DNA of 64,000 bases from Labrenzia sp. CE80. GTDB taxonomy: Bacteria > Pseudomonadota > Alphaproteobacteria > Rhizobiales > Stappiaceae. Of this stretch, positions 34,418 through 43,272 are shown piece by piece. The stretch is from NCBI RefSeq assembly GCF_009650605.1, contig NZ_WAJT01000003.1, positions 62,001-126,000 on the forward strand, read 5' to 3'. The notes beneath the pieces were generated by a model. That model was given only the letters and a program-made list of their open reading frames with translations. It was not told the origin of the DNA and did no database searches. Every line of letters begins with the position of its first letter. Position 1 is the stretch's first letter. The position numbers and the translations under genes are program-made.

Positions 34418-35149
34418 GTGTTTCATATGATCCGTTCATTCTGCGCAGTCCTCGGCACCCTCGTCCTGACCTCTTGTTCTGGTTACGATTTTCCCGATCC
34501 AACGCCGGAAGATTATGCGGTCCATGGCATCGATATCTCCAAGTATCAGGGCGACATCGACTGGGTGGCAGCCCGGCGGGGCGGTGTTGCCTTTGCCTGG
34601 ATCAAGGCGACCGAAGGAGGAGATCACGCTGACCACCGGTTTCTCGACAACTGGTATGGAGCCAAGGCCGCAGGCGTTCCGCGCGGCGCCTATCACTTCT
34701 ACTATTTTTGCCGTCCGGTTCACGAGCAGGTGGACTGGGTATTTAAGAACGTGCCGAAAGACCCGACGGCCCTGCCGCTCGTGCTCGACATGGAGTGGAA
34801 CGCCCATTCCAAGACCTGCCGCATCCGCCCGCCACGGTCTGAAATCGTACGCGACATGAAGTACTTCCTCGACGAGGTCGAGAAGCACTACGGCAAGCGG
34901 CCCGTCATCTATTCTTCCGTCGACTTCCACCGCGACCGTATGGTTGGAGCCTTCAAGGACGAGCAATTCTGGCTTCGCTCGGTGGCGAGCTACCCGAATC
35001 ACATCTACACGGACCGCGACGACTGGTATTTCTGGCAGTACACTGCCGAAGGCGACGTTCCGGGCATCGATGGCAACGTCGACCGGAATGTCTTTTACGG
35101 CAGCAAGTCCCAATTCCGGAAATGGCTGAAGGGCGAGCTGGAGCGCTAG
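34418..35149 (+). CDS. Glycoside hydrolase family 25 (lysozyme-like) lipoprotein
   Basis: A 243-residue exported muramidase-like protein. From GTG 34418 the signal peptide ends in a lipobox LTSC (Cys20). The GH25 barrel begins HGIDISKYQGDIDW (first catalytic aspartate near residue 39) and carries IKATEGGDHAD, RGAYHFYYF and LVLDMEWN, with the catalytic acids, then DRNVFYGS at the end. It would cleave the MurNAc-GlcNAc bond of peptidoglycan in the periplasm or outer membrane. AGGCGAG eight bases upstream supports the GTG; ATG 34427 is the alternative. Confidence 0.88.
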   Translation: MFHMIRSFCAVLGTLVLTSCSGYDFPDPTPEDYAVHGIDISKYQGDIDWVAARRGGVAFAWIKATEGGDHADHRFLDNWYGAKAAGVPRGAYHFYYFCRPVHEQVDWVFKNVPKDPTALPLVLDMEWNAHSKTCRIRPPRSEIVRDMKYFLDEVEKHYGKRPVIYSSVDFHRDRMVGAFKDEQFWLRSVASYPNHIYTDRDDWYFWQYTAEGDVPGIDGNVDRNVFYGSKSQFRKWLKGELER

Positions 35150-35286
35150 AGAGCCGATACCCGGCACCAAAACCGGACCCGGGTCCGAACGCCAGCCGGC
35201 CCCAATACCAGCAGGGAATGACATCGATCATTGCGATGTCATCAACCTGTGCCATACTCCACATCAGTTATCGCGTGGAGGTTTTG

Positions 35287-35958
35287 ATGCTTGGATTTGG
35301 CAAAGGGTTTCGTCTTGCCGCCCCCTTGGCTCTGTTTTTCCTAACGATCTGCTCTGCCGCGTCGGCTCAGACCGCCTATCAGGCGAGTGCCACGACCAAT
35401 CTGAATTTCCGCGCCGGACCGGGCACCAACTATGAGATCATCGGATCCATTCCCAACGGCCGCATTGTCACCGTGTTCAATTGCACGGAAGGTTACGGCT
35501 GGTGTGATATCGATTATGCCGGTCAGCGCGGTTGGGCCTCCGGCAAGTATCTCGCCTACGCAGGAAGCGGCACATACTACGGCCAGCCGATCTACCGGTC
35601 GGGGGTTTATATCGGCCTGCCGCTGATCTGGCACAGCTACCCGATCTACCGACCGCGCCCGCCCTATAATCCGGGCTATCGTCCGCCACCGGGCAACCGC
35701 CCGCCCGGAAACCGTCCACCGGGATACAGGCCGCCCAAGCCGACACCCCCGATCGCGCGGCCACCTGTAAACCGTCCGCCGCCGGGTGTTCGCCCGCCGC
35801 GTCCATCCAACCCGATCGCCAGACCTCCCGGGGCACGACCGCCGGGGGCAAGGCCGCCCAGCGCGCGGCCGCCAAGCTATCGTCCCCGGCCCGGAGCGCG
35901 CCCGTCACGGCCAAGTGGCGGACGCCCGTCGCGGCCCAGCGGTGGCCGCCGCCGCTGA
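35287..35958 (+). CDS. Exported SH3-domain protein with proline/arginine-rich tail
   Basis: A 223-residue protein in three parts: a signal peptide (about 1-29, ending SAASAQ), a bacterial SH3b domain (about 30-93, TTNLNFRAGPGTNYEIIG, then GWCDIDYAGQRGWASGKYL), and a 120-residue low-complexity tail built from RPP, GNRPPG, GARPPG and GRPSRPSG units. SH3b domains often bind cell-wall material; the basic proline-rich tail is probably extended and periplasmic. Start ATG 35287 follows GGAGG. The tail's repeats make its length prone to vary between strains. Confidence 0.82.
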   Translation: MLGFGKGFRLAAPLALFFLTICSAASAQTAYQASATTNLNFRAGPGTNYEIIGSIPNGRIVTVFNCTEGYGWCDIDYAGQRGWASGKYLAYAGSGTYYGQPIYRSGVYIGLPLIWHSYPIYRPRPPYNPGYRPPPGNRPPGNRPPGYRPPKPTPPIARPPVNRPPPGVRPPRPSNPIARPPGARPPGARPPSARPPSYRPRPGARPSRPSGGRPSRPSGGRRR

Positions 35959-36008
35959 CCAGCCGCCCGACTTAAAGTTTCCCGGCCAGACCCGGAAGGA
36001 TTTGTGAC

Positions 36009-36863
36009 ATGAAATTCCCTGTATCACTTGCCGTCGCAGCACTGATCAGCGTTGCTGTTTCGAATGCACCAGTCAGCGCTGGCACCATGCAGGACGCCCT
36101 TTCCCGCGGCACGTTGCGTGTCGGCATTGCCGAGGAAAACTTCGTTCCCTGGCTGGCTAATGACAAGAGCGGCGGCCGCATGGGCTTCGAGATCGACGTT
36201 GCGACTTCCGTGGCAGACGCGCTTCAACTCACGCCGGAATTTGTCGAGATGCCCTTCGACCAGCTGCTGCGTGGCCTCACCATCGGCCAGCTGGATGTGG
36301 TGATTTCAGGCATGTCGGTGTCGGCAGACCGCGCGCGTGAAGTGCTCTTCACCGCCCCCTATTCCAGTACGGACTTCAGCGTCGTCGTGGACAAGACCGC
36401 ATTGCCCGAGGGCGCAGAAGACAACGGCTTCGATGTTGAGGGCATGAAGCTCGGCGTTGCCGGAGACACCCTCGCCGACTTTGCCGCATCGAGTGAATTT
36501 CAGCTGGCCGAAGTCACGCGCTACGACAACAACGGCGATCTGCGCGACGCCTTTCTCGAGGGCGACGTTCAAGGCGTGATTGTTCCCACGCCCTATCCCG
36601 AATTCATCGTGTCGCGCGATCCCGAGCGTTTTGCCGCGGAAGCCGAACCCCTGGTGTCAACCCTGCAGGCCATGGCCGTGCGGCCGGGCAGCGAGCGTTT
36701 CGTCAACTTCCTGAACGCCTGGCTAATGGAAAACACGGCCAACGGCACCCTTGGCGACATGCGCAGCCATTGGTTCCAGAGCCTAGATTGGCTTGACCAG
36801 CTTGAAGGCTATGACGCGCCGCCTGCGTCCGAGGATGAAGACGCTCCCGCGGCGGCTGAATAA
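36009..36863 (+). CDS. Periplasmic amino-acid-type solute-binding protein (SBP family 3)
   Basis: A 284-residue exported binding protein. Signal peptide about 1-24 (ending PVSAG). The family-3 fold shows GTLRVGIAEENFVPWLAND, GFEIDVATSVADALQL, EMPFDQLLRGLTIGQLDVVISGMSVSADRAREVLFTAPY and a C-terminal helix region. No permease or ATPase gene is adjacent, so it is an orphan, perhaps serving a distant ABC system or a sensory role. The last 12 residues are an acidic/alanine tail (SEDEDAPAAAE) unusual for the family. Confidence 0.85.
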   Translation: MKFPVSLAVAALISVAVSNAPVSAGTMQDALSRGTLRVGIAEENFVPWLANDKSGGRMGFEIDVATSVADALQLTPEFVEMPFDQLLRGLTIGQLDVVISGMSVSADRAREVLFTAPYSSTDFSVVVDKTALPEGAEDNGFDVEGMKLGVAGDTLADFAASSEFQLAEVTRYDNNGDLRDAFLEGDVQGVIVPTPYPEFIVSRDPERFAAEAEPLVSTLQAMAVRPGSERFVNFLNAWLMENTANGTLGDMRSHWFQSLDWLDQLEGYDAPPASEDEDAPAAAE

Positions 36864-36893
36864 AGCGTCAAGCAATTTCCGCGACGCGTAGGC

Positions 36894-37391
36894 TCAGCGT
36901 ATTTTTATCTGGTGCGCAATCGCCTGCCCGTCGCTGACGGTCACCTGGGTGAAGCCGAGCAGCTTGCAGAAATCCAGGAAATTGAGCTCATAAGGCTCCG
37001 CCGACTGGGTGAACAGCGGCGTCGCCCTGGCCATGGACGTCAGGGATGCCAGCAGTGCACGCATGCGATAGAGCGTGTCGTAACGCCCATCCCCCGTCGC
37101 GACGATGATCATCTTCTCGAGCCTCTCGCCCTTGGCAAAGAGGTGATAGCCCGGCGCATGATTTTGCTGGAGCTGTTGGGCGGCAAGCCCGATCACAAAA
37201 GCGGCCCGTGAGGTTTCTTCGGCGTCATCGGCAACCGGCACGCTGGCAACATAGACCTCATGTGTCTGCGGCGCGGGATAATAATAGCCTGCATGCAGAT
37301 CTGCGGCTTCTGCTTCCTTTGCCGGAACCACGGCTGCAGAGGACGCAAGCATCAAAACGCCCAAAACCGGCAGAAGACTATTCAATCGCAC
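36894..37391 (-). CDS. Conserved exported protein of Hyphomicrobiales, function unknown
   Basis: A 165-residue protein with a signal peptide (about 1-29). It contains DLHAGYYYPAPQTHEVYVA and FLDFCKLLGFTQVTVSDG near the end, a pattern I associate with a rhizobial family that annotation pipelines often mislabel as molybdopterin-guanine dinucleotide biosynthesis protein A; nothing in it supports that label. Start is GTG 37391, with GGGGGAA upstream. Convergent with the binding-protein gene. Confidence 0.7.
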   Translation of the reverse strand: MRLNSLLPVLGVLMLASSAAVVPAKEAEAADLHAGYYYPAPQTHEVYVASVPVADDAEETSRAAFVIGLAAQQLQQNHAPGYHLFAKGERLEKMIIVATGDGRYDTLYRMRALLASLTSMARATPLFTQSAEPYELNFLDFCKLLGFTQVTVSDGQAIAHQIKIR

Positions 37392-37566
37392 TACAAAATT
37401 CCCCCTGTATCAACTCTGCGGCGAGAATGGTTGGGAATCCGGGGCATTGCAAGGTTGGTCTGCAATGCCGGCGGAGAGCTTCTGTAAGGATGACACATCC
37501 TCCAATATCCTTATATCTTTGAACAACGCGCAACCCAATTGCCTCTTTCGCAAAGACCCGAGATCA

Positions 37567-38316
37567 ATGACCATCACGAATGAAGACGAACTCACCGCAT
37601 TAAAAGAAATCGGGCAAATCGTTGCCAATGCGCTTGAAACCATGCGCCATGCGCTGGAGCCGGGCATCACAACAGAAGAACTCGACCGCATAGGCGCGCG
37701 GGTACTGGCAGAGGCAGGTGCGGTGTCAGCGCCGGAGAAATGTTACGATTTTCCAGGCGCTACATGTATCAGCGTGAATGAGGAAATCGCCCATGGAATT
37801 CCCGGGCGCCGGAGAATTGAAAGAGGCGATCTCGTCAATATTGATGTCTCCGCGGAAAAAGATAGCTTCTTCGCCGATACAGGTGCCTCTTTCACCGTTC
37901 CTCCAGTGGCACCCCACATCGAACGTCTGTGCAGAGATGGCCGGCGTGCAATGTGGGCCGGCATCCGTCAGGTAAAAGCAGGTGCGCCGCTCGCTTCGAT
38001 TGGCGCGGCAGTCGGGAAATTCGCAAAGAAAAACAAGTACACGCTGGTCAAGAACCTCGCCAGCCACGGTGTCGGCCGATCCTTGCATGAATTTCCGACC
38101 GAAATTGCCACATGGCCGAACAAATCGGAACGGCGGGTGATGAATGAAGGGCTGGTCTTCACAATCGAACCCTTCCTGTCTCGTGGCGCCGAATGGGCAG
38201 ACGAAGGCGAAGACGGCTGGACCTTGTACAGCTTGCCGAAGGCTCCAACCGTCCAGTTCGAACATACGGTCATTGCCACACGCAACGGCCCTCAGGTCAT
38301 CACCCTTCCGGGTTGA
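37567..38316 (+). CDS. map: Type I methionine aminopeptidase
   Basis: A 249-residue MetAP, which removes the initiator methionine from nascent proteins. The pita-bread fold shows the metal-binding Asp pair (VNIDVSAEKDSFFADTG), the His motif SHGVGRSLHEFP, and the glutamates in FTIEPFLSRG and VQFEHTVIAT. Start ATG 37567 (MTITNEDEL) is preferred; the frame is open upstream without a site. The SRGAEWADEGEDGWTL segment is typical of a shorter paralogue that many alphaproteobacteria keep alongside the housekeeping map gene, so this may be a second copy. Confidence 0.92.
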   Translation: MTITNEDELTALKEIGQIVANALETMRHALEPGITTEELDRIGARVLAEAGAVSAPEKCYDFPGATCISVNEEIAHGIPGRRRIERGDLVNIDVSAEKDSFFADTGASFTVPPVAPHIERLCRDGRRAMWAGIRQVKAGAPLASIGAAVGKFAKKNKYTLVKNLASHGVGRSLHEFPTEIATWPNKSERRVMNEGLVFTIEPFLSRGAEWADEGEDGWTLYSLPKAPTVQFEHTVIATRNGPQVITLPG

Positions 38317-38337
38317 CCGTTCCAGGAGAAAGTCACC

Positions 38338-38853
38338 TCAGGGTTTCGGTCCAGCCATGACGAGCGACCAGAACACCTTGTGCTTGGCCCGCGCGGAATA
38401 GGCCGTGGCAAGGCCAAGACGTGTGGCCGCCGGATCGAGCATTACCTTGTTGTGCTTGGGCGATTCCCGCCATCCGGAGAAAGCCTCCGCCAGCGTCCGG
38501 TAACCGCCGCTGACATTTTCAACCGCATGGGTCTCCGGTTCGCCGATCGATGCCATGCGCGCCGACAGTTTCTGCTCCTTGCCCAGGGACGTCCTGACCG
38601 ATCCGGCCGCTGCCATCGCCCGCGCCTGGCTCAAGGCAATAGCGCCAAGAGCCGGATCGACCGTCAGCGGCTGCAGACCGTTGTTCACCCTGTACTGGGA
38701 GATCATCTGCGCCGCAGTAGCCTGGTCGACCGAAGCGTCCAGCCGCGCCATGCTCTTGTAGAAGGCCGGCACCTCACCGTTGTTCGGCGCGCAGGCCGAT
38801 ACCAGCAGCGCAGCCAAAAGGCCGGCAAGCGGCGTGAAGCGGATCTTGTTCAT
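38338..38853 (-). CDS. CAP/SCP-domain lipoprotein
   Basis: A 171-residue lipoprotein: signal peptide with lipobox LVSAC (Cys21), then a CAP (cysteine-rich secretory/PR-1) domain from about residue 45: MISQYRVNNGLQPLTVDPALGAIALSQARAMA, HAVENVSGGYRTLAEAFSGWRESPKHNKVMLDPAATRLGLATAYS. The histidines and glutamate that form the CAP cavity are visible. Bacterial CAP proteins are found at the envelope, with no settled activity. It lies ten bases downstream of the MscS gene on the same strand and is likely co-transcribed. Confidence 0.88.
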   Translation of the reverse strand: MNKIRFTPLAGLLAALLVSACAPNNGEVPAFYKSMARLDASVDQATAAQMISQYRVNNGLQPLTVDPALGAIALSQARAMAAAGSVRTSLGKEQKLSARMASIGEPETHAVENVSGGYRTLAEAFSGWRESPKHNKVMLDPAATRLGLATAYSARAKHKVFWSLVMAGPKP

Positions 38854-38863
38854 GAAGTCCCCA

Positions 38864-41452
38864 TTATGCGTCACCAACCGTGTCGCCTGGTGTCTGTGGA
38901 GGAAGGGCGTTGTTCGAGCCCCGGTCAAAATCGCCGGCGGGCAGCCCCGACCGGATGTGCAGATCGCGCTGCGGGAACGGGATTTCAATCCCGGCTTCGC
39001 GCAGCTTCCGAAAGACGGCAAAGCGAAGCTCCGAACCAACCTGTAGCGAACGCTCGATATTCGGCAGATAGCATCGAATTTCAAAATTCAGCGAACTGTC
39101 GCCGAAGGCCATGAAATAGATCTGGGGCTCTGGGAACGACATCACGCCCGGGTGGCTTGCAGCGCAATCGGCGAGGATTTCGCGCACCTGTTCCGGGTCG
39201 CTGTCGTAGGACACGCCAACTGCCACCGTGATCCGGCCGGTCGAATTGTTGTGCATCCAGTTCTTGACCACACCCGAGATCAGATTGGAGTTCGGAATGA
39301 TCACCGTGGACCGGTCGAAGGTCTCGATTTCGGTCGCCCGAACGTTGATCCGCCGCACATAGCCCTGGTCAGCGCCGATGATCACCCAATCGCCAACCTT
39401 GACCGGCCGTTCCGCCAGCACGACGAGGCCGGACACGAAGTTGTTCACGATCCCCTGCAGGCCAAGGCCGACGCCGACGGACAGCGCGCCGGCGACAATC
39501 GCGATGTTCTGCAGGTTCAGGCCGGCAAATGCGAGGGCGACCAGACCGGCAATGATATAGCCCACATAGCCAAAGCCCGTGGTCACCGACGTCTGCAGGC
39601 CGATATCCATCTGCGTTTTCGGTAGGTACTTGCGCTCGAGCCAGCGCTGGGAGGCCTTTGTCGAAAAGGCAATGCCGATGAAAAGCAAAATGGCGCCGAC
39701 GACGGACGTGAGCGATATCGCGGCGGATCCGATCTGGAGACCTGACAAGATCTGGTCCGCAAACCCGAGAAGATCACCGGTGGTGTAGCCCCAGGGCAGC
39801 AAAAGCCCGATCGCCACCAGCAGCAAAAGACCTAGCTTGGCGATCCCGCTTAAAATGACCCCAATTTGCTCCAGCGTACTAGCGCGAAGGCCAAGGGCAT
39901 CATGCAGGACTCTGCCGATCGACTTGTCGATGGCGAAATTGGGCGCAAACCAGTCTTCCACGAAACGAAGCAGAAGCGACAAGGTGAAAAGCGAGAGCAT
40001 CGTCCAGATGATCTGGGTCGACACGAACCCGCCAAGGCTGAAAAAACCGGCAAAGGGTGCGAGGAAGGCCACCAGCGTTCCGATCCACACCACCGGCTTC
40101 ACCCAGGACCATAGTCCCTCGACGCTGATGACATCCTCGTTCTCCACCTCTCGCTCAACCTCGCTGATACTGCGCAGGATCTGAAAGGTGCAAACGGCCA
40201 CGCCGATGGAAAGAACACCGGCAACGACAGCGCTCAGACTGCGGAACTCAGGGACAGCCTTTACGACAATGATGAACGCCACGAAGACGGCATAGATCAC
40301 TGCCGCCAGAAGAGAAAAACGGTAGGCGCTGCTGGCGTCTTCATCGCTCATGTCCGCAATACGCCATTGTGGCCGGAACGGCGCGAGCAACGCACTCGAC
40401 ACGCCGAACGTGAAGGTTGCAAACAGGATGCCGCCGAAGATCGCGATCATTGCAACATTGAGCTGATCTGAGGAAACCTCCAGCAGCTGAACAACCCAGA
40501 AGAAGGTCGCTCCGATCGCCAACGGTGCCAGCACCGAGGAGACGACGATAAGAACGGCAGCACGCGACTTGAGACCCCAGTCAGGGTTCTCAATGTCCGG
40601 ATCTCGCGACGCTTTCCCGAGAAGCCAGCGGCGTAACCACCAGATCAGCGGAATGCTTGAAAAGAAGTAGACAAGAAGTGTCGCCACGCCGAAAACACCA
40701 AGCTTCCCCTCAACAGTCGCTACCCAGTTTTGAAACTGAGCCTTGAGGGTCGTGGTCGCGGTCGACAAGTCAGTCATCGCGCGCGCCCAGAGATCCGGTG
40801 ACAAGATGCCGTCATTCCGCTGCAACAGCGAGGCTCTCAGGACTTCACGGCGTTGAAAGGCAATGCGGCTCGAAAGGTCTTGCGCCTGCGCGCTGACGAT
40901 CCGCGCCTGCCGCGACAGTCCGGAAAGAACTAGCTGCGCCGCTTGATATTTCTCCCGCTGGGCACTCAGGCCCGCCGGCTCAACGGCACCTTGCTCGGCA
41001 GTCCCAAGGTCTAGAAGGCTGCGTTCCACCGAACTCAAGGGGGTGTTGATGCTCGCCCTGAGCTGATCTGCGGCATCTCGAAGGGCGTTCACCCGGTTTT
41101 CCAACCCCTGCAGCGTTGGCGCGTTCAGGCCGCCGCGATCAACAGCGGCCTCGATCGTGCTGAGCCGGGACCAGAGGCCGTCGATTCGAGCCTGAACGCG
41201 ATCGCGCTCTTCCAGATCCAAAAGCGCATTGGGCGTGATTCTGATGGTCGCAGGGTTTGTCTGAAGCGGACTTACTCGGCGCGCATCAGCTTCGGCCGGC
41301 ATCTGTTCAGATGACTTCGAATTATCTCCACCTGGAAGAATTTCGCCGCTTTCGCCCAGAACACCGTAGTTTTCCTGCCCAGGAGCCGCGGCAACGCCCA
41401 GGCTCGTGAAAGCGACAAGGCAAACAATTCTGAAAAAGGGCAGCAGTGCCAT
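38864..41452 (-). CDS. Large MscS family mechanosensitive channel with DUF3772
   Basis: An 862-residue inner-membrane channel of the MscK/MscM-like size class. A signal peptide (about 1-23) leads to a periplasmic helical DUF3772 domain (about 60-210, RIDGLWSRLSTIEAAVDRG ... QALDLSSRI-type helices), around ten membrane helices (about 235-640), and the MscS core with GLGLQGIVNNFVSGLVVLAERPVKVGDWV, then the cytoplasmic vestibule. It would open under membrane tension during osmotic downshock. I start at ATG 41452, the first with a good signal peptide. The CAP lipoprotein gene follows after ten bases. Confidence 0.9.
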   Translation of the reverse strand: MALLPFFRIVCLVAFTSLGVAAAPGQENYGVLGESGEILPGGDNSKSSEQMPAEADARRVSPLQTNPATIRITPNALLDLEERDRVQARIDGLWSRLSTIEAAVDRGGLNAPTLQGLENRVNALRDAADQLRASINTPLSSVERSLLDLGTAEQGAVEPAGLSAQREKYQAAQLVLSGLSRQARIVSAQAQDLSSRIAFQRREVLRASLLQRNDGILSPDLWARAMTDLSTATTTLKAQFQNWVATVEGKLGVFGVATLLVYFFSSIPLIWWLRRWLLGKASRDPDIENPDWGLKSRAAVLIVVSSVLAPLAIGATFFWVVQLLEVSSDQLNVAMIAIFGGILFATFTFGVSSALLAPFRPQWRIADMSDEDASSAYRFSLLAAVIYAVFVAFIIVVKAVPEFRSLSAVVAGVLSIGVAVCTFQILRSISEVEREVENEDVISVEGLWSWVKPVVWIGTLVAFLAPFAGFFSLGGFVSTQIIWTMLSLFTLSLLLRFVEDWFAPNFAIDKSIGRVLHDALGLRASTLEQIGVILSGIAKLGLLLLVAIGLLLPWGYTTGDLLGFADQILSGLQIGSAAISLTSVVGAILLFIGIAFSTKASQRWLERKYLPKTQMDIGLQTSVTTGFGYVGYIIAGLVALAFAGLNLQNIAIVAGALSVGVGLGLQGIVNNFVSGLVVLAERPVKVGDWVIIGADQGYVRRINVRATEIETFDRSTVIIPNSNLISGVVKNWMHNNSTGRITVAVGVSYDSDPEQVREILADCAASHPGVMSFPEPQIYFMAFGDSSLNFEIRCYLPNIERSLQVGSELRFAVFRKLREAGIEIPFPQRDLHIRSGLPAGDFDRGSNNALPPQTPGDTVGDA

Positions 41453-41572
41453 TGATGCAGCTCGGTCCCTGTTGTGCGTCCCCGACACAATCGCCCTGCA
41501 AAAGAAGCGATTTATGAGCCCGGTTCTGTCACACTCCGACGAAGGATACACGCGCTAGTCAGCTTCCGTGTC

Positions 41573-41607
41573 AAAAAAAAAGACCAACCCGCCGAGGCGG
41601 GTTGGTC
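41573..41607 (-). terminator. Intrinsic terminator after ccr
   Basis: A perfect 12-bp stem (41582-41593 with 41596-41607) followed on the minus strand by a run of nine T residues. Strong terminator. Confidence 0.92.
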
Positions 41608-41657
41608 ATCGGTAGGCCACTCAAGAAACTTGAGCTCCTGGGAGCCTTGAATGAGGA

Positions 41658-42956
41658 TCAGCGCTTGGCTGCCTCGAGCACATCTTCGTAGGATCGAAGG
41701 CCGGTCGTCGGAGCACAGACGAGCACTGCCATGTTGCCCGGCGCATGCTGATTCTTCCACATCTTGGTGTGTGCCTTGGGGATCTGGTCCCACGGAAACA
41801 CCTCGGACATATAGGGGTCGATGCGGCGCTCGATCATCAGCTTGTTGGCCGAAGACGCTTGCTTCAGATGGGCAAAATGCGAGCCCTGCAGCCGCTTCTG
41901 GTGCATCCACATGTAGCGGACGTCGAAGGTGCAGTTGAACCCTGTGGTGCCCGCACAAATCACGACCATGCCGCCCTTCTTGCAGACGAAGGTCGAAACC
42001 GGGAAGGTCGCTTCGCCCGGATGCTCAAAGACGATGTCGACGTTGTTGCCCTTACCCGTGATGTTCCAGATCGCCTTGCCGAACTTTCGAACTTCCTTGA
42101 ACCAATCATTGTATTCCGGCGAGTTCACCGTCGGCAGCTGACCCCAGCAGTTGAAGTCCCTACGGTTGAGCACACCCTTTGCGCCGAGGCCCATGACGAA
42201 GTCGCGTTTGTCTTCGTCGGAGATTACCCCGATGGCATTGGCCCCCGCCGTGTTGATCAGCTGGATCGCATAGGAACCGAGACCACCCGATGCGCCCCAG
42301 ACGAGAACATTCTGGCCCGGCTTCAACTCATGCGGATGGTGACCGAACAACATGCGGTAGGCCGTTGCCAGAGTCAGCGTGTAACAGGCGCTTTCCTCCC
42401 ACGTCAGGTGCTGTGGCCGCGGCATCAACTGCTGCGCCTGCACCCGGGTGAACTGGCCGAAGGAGCCGTCATGGGTCTCGTAGCCCCAGATGCGCTGGGT
42501 GGGGGAAAACATCGGGTCGCCGCCGTTGCACTCCTCATCGTCACCGTCGTCCTGGTTACAGTGAATGACAACCTCATGGCCGACTTTCCAGCGCTTCACC
42601 TTGTCGCCAACGGCCCAGATGATGCCCGACGCGTCGGAACCGGCGACATGATAATCCGCCTTGTGAACGTCGAACGGGCTGATCGGCTCGCCTAGACCGG
42701 CCCAGATGCCGTTGTAGTTGACGCCAGCGGCCATCACGAGAACCAGAACTTCGTGGCTGTCCAGCTCCCATGTCGGCACCACTTCCAGCTTCATGGCCTC
42801 TTCCGGCGGGCCGTGACGGTCCCGTCGGATCGCCCAGGCGTACATGTTCTTGGGAACATGGCCCAGCGGCGGGATCTCGCCCGGCTCGTAAAGATCTTTC
42901 ATCGGTGCCGCCTCCGGCGTTCGATTGTCGTTGGCCTCAGCTGTCGCGCTTGTCAT
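41658..42956 (-). CDS. ccr: Crotonyl-CoA carboxylase/reductase
   Basis: A 432-residue MDR-fold enzyme that reductively carboxylates crotonyl-CoA to ethylmalonyl-CoA with NADPH and CO2, the defining step of the ethylmalonyl-CoA pathway for acetate assimilation without isocitrate lyase. Signature segments are KDLYEPGEIPPLGHVPKNMYAW, VAGSDASGIIWAVGDKV, CNGGDPMFSPTQRIWGYET, WGASGGLGSYAIQLINTAGA and the CO2-pocket-containing NTGFNCTFD-type region. Start ATG 42956 follows GGAGG. Divergent from ecm; with mch at 49.7 kb the window holds three pathway enzymes. Confidence 0.95.
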   Translation of the reverse strand: MTSATAEANDNRTPEAAPMKDLYEPGEIPPLGHVPKNMYAWAIRRDRHGPPEEAMKLEVVPTWELDSHEVLVLVMAAGVNYNGIWAGLGEPISPFDVHKADYHVAGSDASGIIWAVGDKVKRWKVGHEVVIHCNQDDGDDEECNGGDPMFSPTQRIWGYETHDGSFGQFTRVQAQQLMPRPQHLTWEESACYTLTLATAYRMLFGHHPHELKPGQNVLVWGASGGLGSYAIQLINTAGANAIGVISDEDKRDFVMGLGAKGVLNRRDFNCWGQLPTVNSPEYNDWFKEVRKFGKAIWNITGKGNNVDIVFEHPGEATFPVSTFVCKKGGMVVICAGTTGFNCTFDVRYMWMHQKRLQGSHFAHLKQASSANKLMIERRIDPYMSEVFPWDQIPKAHTKMWKNQHAPGNMAVLVCAPTTGLRSYEDVLEAAKR

Positions 42957-43272
42957 GTTTTCCTCCCTTGCAGCAGCCCCGCGCTTGATCTTCGCCAAGT
43001 TTCGCCAACCCACTGCCGCTGCAGCGCAAAAGGCAAAATCGGGCTCGAGACCGCATTTGCGCAACTATCATGCGAAAAGAGCAGCATATCTATACGACTA
43101 TTGCTTAACTTGCGTTTTGGGCCAAGGAGCTTTTTGCATTGCATATAAATGGGCTTTCCACGCCCGCGAGAAAAAGGCATGATTTCCGTTAACGGAAGCA
43201 CCAGACGGCGAAGGCGTGATTTTTCATGCCTGTAGACATCACATCGAAGCTGCCTGGAGGAGGGAAACGACA
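42957..43272. promoter_or_regulatory. ccr-ecm divergent control region with palindrome
   Basis: 316 bases between divergent pathway genes. It contains a perfect 14-base palindrome TTCCGTTAACGGAA at 43184-43197, 76 bases before ecm, and an AT-rich stretch near 43080-43160 that could hold both promoters. Also present are TTGCGCAA near 43060 and a TTTTTGCATTGCATA run near 43131-43145 that faintly recalls TTTGCA-type sites of propionyl-CoA regulators. No gene is supported. Confidence 0.5.
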
